Shown in pieces: positions 61,282 to 64,000 of a DNA stretch of 64,000 nucleotides. The stretch covers positions 1 through 64,000 of the forward strand of contig CAICTM010000384.1 in assembly GCA_903772945.1 (NCBI GenBank). The letters run 5' to 3'. The notes under the pieces were generated by a model that saw only the letters and a program-made list of their open reading frames with translations, was not told the origin of the DNA and searched no databases. Each line of letters starts with the position of its first letter. The first letter of the stretch is position 1. Both the position numbers and the translations under genes were made by a program. Source of the DNA: Seminavis robusta. Lineage: Eukaryota; Bacillariophyta; Bacillariophyceae; Naviculales; Naviculaceae.

Positions 61282-63999
61282 TCACTCTTTCTTCTCGACC
61301 TTTGAGAGTAACATCTCAATCGCAGTCATCCCTTGGTACTCAGCTGTGCTTGCTAGCGACTGATCCCCGTCACCGACGTTTTGCCTTTCTTCCGAGGTCG
61401 TAGGTCCCAAGCGGCTTCTTCGGGCTCGTTTGTCGGCCCACGCACGGTCCTTCCTTGACTGAGAATCGTCGTCTTGTCCTCCGCTTGGGTTATTCTCGTC
61501 CTCGTTACGCCTCTTCTTGCCCCGTCGAGTTAATACCTTGGTTGTGTCTTGTGATCGAGGATTTCTGCCTTGCTTTCTGCCAGTGTGTCGCGATCGAGTA
61601 AGCTGTTGATCTCTCGCCGCTGTTTCTGCCATCTGGATGGCGCTCTGGCTCTCATCAGATTCAAGAAGTCCTTCGTCCAAGTGGGTGTCAGCTTCAGCCA
61701 CGCCGTCGTCACCCATTACAAGGAAGTCCATTGGGCGGCGAGTTGCTCGTGTCCTCCTCTGGGACGAGCTGTTGGCGCCAATCGTCGATCCATTTGGTCT
61801 GGATGCCTCTTCCATTAGTGCACCCAATGCAATTCCGCCGCGGCCAGCATTGGAGTTGAGTGCCAGACTTTCGTCGCCACTAGCCATCGTGGGGGTTCTC
61901 TTTGCCTGTGACAGCAATGCACCCAAAGCTGCTCCTCCGTGGCCTCCGTATGAGCTTCGTGCAATGCTGTCATCGTCCATGTTTGTTTGCTCTGTGGCTT
62001 TGTTGTTTCTCATACTTGTGGTGCCTTGTCTTGAATGTGAGCACCTACCAACACCAACACTAATTCTTGCCCTGGTAGATGCTTTACCGAGGGCCCGTGA
62101 AAGCAAATCACCCAGAGCTGCTCCACCATGTCCAGGAAGCGAACTCTGTGCTATGCTGCCGTCATCTCCGGTTGGTTGTCGGGCTGGGATTGGTATATCT
62201 TTTGTACCATGTTGACGACCATGATTTGAGCGTCGAACTCTGCTGTCATTGCTTGCGGGAGCTCTTGATGCAGCCCTTCCAGCAGCTTGCGATAGCAAGG
62301 CTCCCAAGGCTGCTCCCCCATGACTAGGATCTGAGCTCTGTGCCATGCTGTCCTCCTCCGCGGCTAATGGTGAGGCAGTCATCGTTTTGGCCTGCTTGTT
62401 GCCCCTGGCAGCTACTGATGAAGTCTTTTGGGTGGCTTGTGAAAGTAAAGCTCCAAGCGCTGCTCCCCCAAGACCAGGAAGTGAGCTCTCTGCAATGCTG
62501 CTCTCACCCAAAGCGTCTCGTCTTGTTGGTGCAGCCTTGGCTGCTGCCATAGCGTCGCGCTTTCTAGAAGTAAATACTTCATGGCCAAGATTCGAGCCCT
62601 GAGCTCTGGTGTCATTATCATTGTCTGTGGTAGCAACTGATGCATCCTTCCCAACGGCTTGTAGCAAGGCATCCAGTGCTGCACCTCCATGGCCCGGACG
62701 TGTGCTCTGCACGGTACTATCATCATCCAAGGCAGCTGGTCTTGATGGTGCAGCCTTGGCTGTGGCCCTTCGCCGTCTCATGGTCGGTACTTTGTGGCCA
62801 AGACTTGAATTTTGAGCTGTGCCAACATCATCCAAGGCGGCCGGACTGTTTGCTTGTGCTAGCAAGGCGCCTAGTGCTGCTCCTCCATGGCCGGGACGTG
62901 AGCTCTGTGCTATACTGTCATCATCAAAAGCAACGGGTCCTTCCATCTGGGCCCTTTCTCTCGATCTTCTTGCAAATGAGCCGGCATGAGCAATGCTGTC
63001 ATCATCGGTAGCTCTTTTTTCTGTTGTAGTTTTTCGAGTGGCTTGTGCTAGCAAGGCCCCAAGCGCAGCTCCTCCATGACCTGGACCTGTGCTCTGTGCT
63101 ATGCTATCGTCATCCAAAGCAGCTGGCCTTTCTGGCGTAGCATTGTTGGTCCTTTCTTTGGATCGTCTCAAAAACAAGCTGTCAGCATGCGAGCTCTGAG
63201 CAATGCTTTCATCATCGGCGACTGCCGTAGATTTTCGAGTAGCTTGTGCTAGCAAGGCCCCGAGGGCTGCTCCACCAATGCCAGGAAGCGAGCTCTGCGT
63301 CACACTGTCATCATCCCTGGCGACTGGATATTCGGATGCTTCAGCCACATCGGTGCTCTCCCCCACAAATGATACCTGCGTGTTGTGTTTGGTAGTAGCG
63401 GATTGAGCCAACAAATTTCTCAAGGCTGCCCCTCCCGTTCCAGGAACCACGCTCTCCTCCTGCGTATCACCTGTTGTGGCAGGTTTGGGTGGATTTCGTT
63501 GGAGCATGGAATTCAAAGCCTGTTGGATACCATTCCGCAGCGCCATTGGAATGTGTTCCGGAAGCACCACGTCATAGGAAACTCCTTGTCCGGTCTGTTC
63601 AGTCTCCGTATCCGCAGCGTCGTTGGCTCTAGTAGCTGTTGCATTGGATGTGCTATCGTTTGTACCAGACTGCTTGGTGTTGTTGTTTTTCTTGTTGCTG
63701 TTTTGGGAGTTGTGTTCCTTGTCTATTGGTTTCTGTGGGACATGTACTGTGGCTTCTCCCGAACGACAGAAGGATGCCAACCGTTGGAGGGACGACTCGG
63801 ACGCTTGTAGCGACGGCGCCAATTTGTCCCTCCACCAGGATAGATTGTTGTGTTGGATGTTCGCCCGAGTCTCTACAAAGATGGGATAGGACTTGTACTT
63901 TTGTATTTGAGACAAGAGCGTGGTGGCATGTCTTGCTGCAAACGTGTTTGTCGCAGTTTCGTCAGTATTATTATTGTGTAGGAGTGGGTCAACAGTCTT
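61282..63999 (-). CDS. Repeat protein with ten GGAALGALL units, 5' partial
   Basis: The minus-strand frame is open from the window edge (63999) to the stop at 61282, over 900 residues, with the start outside. The N-terminal part (FAARHATTLLSQIQKYKSYP, then WWRDKLAPSLQASESSLQRL) looks like a folded domain I cannot name. The bulk is ten irregular repeats of 45-75 residues. Each has an acidic Ser motif DDDSIAQSS followed by PGHGGAALGALLAQA and then a basic Lys/Arg linker. The C-terminus is Arg/Lys-rich with KKRRNEDENN and KRARRSRLG, likely nuclear localisation signals, and ends MTAIEMLLSKVEKKE. Repeated short helical motifs preceded by probable kinase sites suggest a nuclear scaffold docking many copies of one partner. 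This is inference; no homologue was recognised. Confidence 0.65.
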   Translation of the reverse strand, partial: KTVDPLLHNNNTDETATNTFAARHATTLLSQIQKYKSYPIFVETRANIQHNNLSWWRDKLAPSLQASESSLQRLASFCRSGEATVHVPQKPIDKEHNSQNSNKKNNNTKQSGTNDSTSNATATRANDAADTETEQTGQGVSYDVVLPEHIPMALRNGIQQALNSMLQRNPPKPATTGDTQEESVVPGTGGAALRNLLAQSATTKHNTQVSFVGESTDVAEASEYPVARDDDSVTQSSLPGIGGAALGALLAQATRKSTAVADDESIAQSSHADSLFLRRSKERTNNATPERPAALDDDSIAQSTGPGHGGAALGALLAQATRKTTTEKRATDDDSIAHAGSFARRSRERAQMEGPVAFDDDSIAQSSRPGHGGAALGALLAQANSPAALDDVGTAQNSSLGHKVPTMRRRRATAKAAPSRPAALDDDSTVQSTRPGHGGAALDALLQAVGKDASVATTDNDNDTRAQGSNLGHEVFTSRKRDAMAAAKAAPTRRDALGESSIAESSLPGLGGAALGALLSQATQKTSSVAARGNKQAKTMTASPLAAEEDSMAQSSDPSHGGAALGALLSQAAGRAASRAPASNDSRVRRSNHGRQHGTKDIPIPARQPTGDDGSIAQSSLPGHGGAALGDLLSRALGKASTRARISVGVGRCSHSRQGTTSMRNNKATEQTNMDDDSIARSSYGGHGGAALGALLSQAKRTPTMASGDESLALNSNAGRGGIALGALMEEASRPNGSTIGANSSSQRRTRATRRPMDFLVMGDDGVAEADTHLDEGLLESDESQSAIQMAETAARDQQLTRSRHTGRKQGRNPRSQDTTKVLTRRGKKRRNEDENNPSGGQDDDSQSRKDRAWADKRARRSRLGPTTSEERQNVGDGDQSLASTAEYQGMTAIEMLLSKVEKKE

Positions 64000-64000
64000 G

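Noticed and set aside
61570-63889. Several plus-strand frames of 80-190 codons
   Set aside because: Antisense shadows of the GGAALGALL repeat gene.
1-64000. tRNA or rRNA genes
   Set aside because: Looked for GTTCGAATC-type T-arm boxes with a matching acceptor stem and for conserved rRNA cores; none found, though a full covariance scan was not possible.

Overview
The window is nuclear DNA of a eukaryotic microalga, most likely a pennate diatom. The sequence shows short GT-AG introns (about 76-159 bp) in a gene-dense layout and a recognisable eIF2B delta subunit. It also encodes families I know as typical of diatoms: PT-repeat surface proteins with one transmembrane segment, class C GPCRs with a bacterial-type solute-binding ectodomain, ankyrin proteins of the 'GHLEVLKWARxNGCPW' type, and Cys-rich secreted modules. 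Intergenic DNA is full of CTAGCTAG and GGTACCGGTACC-like palindromes. I could not run any search; a Seminavis-like genome is a guess.

Layout. 1-6.4 kb is mostly non-coding: a decayed hAT transposase tail, a three-copy interspersed repeat, one small secreted protein and a degraded tandem duplication. 6.5-25.2 kb is a genic block: a PT-repeat surface protein whose frame shifts inside its minisatellite, a secreted FAD-oxidase-like protein, a spliced EGF membrane protein, a tyrosine-recombinase relic, a large Cys-module secreted protein, a small RRM protein and a five-exon class C GPCR. 25.5-41 kb is the accessory, repeat-rich part. It holds a fold-back DNA element built on CACTTAGCCTAAGTG palindromes, a young-looking but broken Ty3/Gypsy-type LTR element, palindromic and minisatellite tracts, and a P-loop NTPase plus nuclease gene resembling Crinkler/RHS effectors. 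It also holds a divergent pair of unknown genes that occurs twice, the second time with its middle missing. 41-64 kb is genic again: two small proteins, a secreted class 3 lipase divergent from a tandem NTF2-like membrane protein, an ankyrin pseudogene, eIF2B delta, a TIR/HET-like 'SHRW' protein, a giant three-sulfotransferase fusion and, at the right edge, a partial protein with ten GGAALGALL repeats.

The genes do not form one pathway. Recurring themes are secreted or membrane-anchored surface proteins and recent local duplication, both coding (a 969-bp in-frame repeat in the sulfotransferase gene) and non-coding. The best candidates for undescribed biology are the NTPase-nuclease gene with its small-ORF and divergent-gene neighbours (36-41 kb), the sulfotransferase fusion, and the GGAALGALL repeat protein. 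Several coding starts were moved inward to the first good ATG because the longest open frame began at a non-ATG codon.
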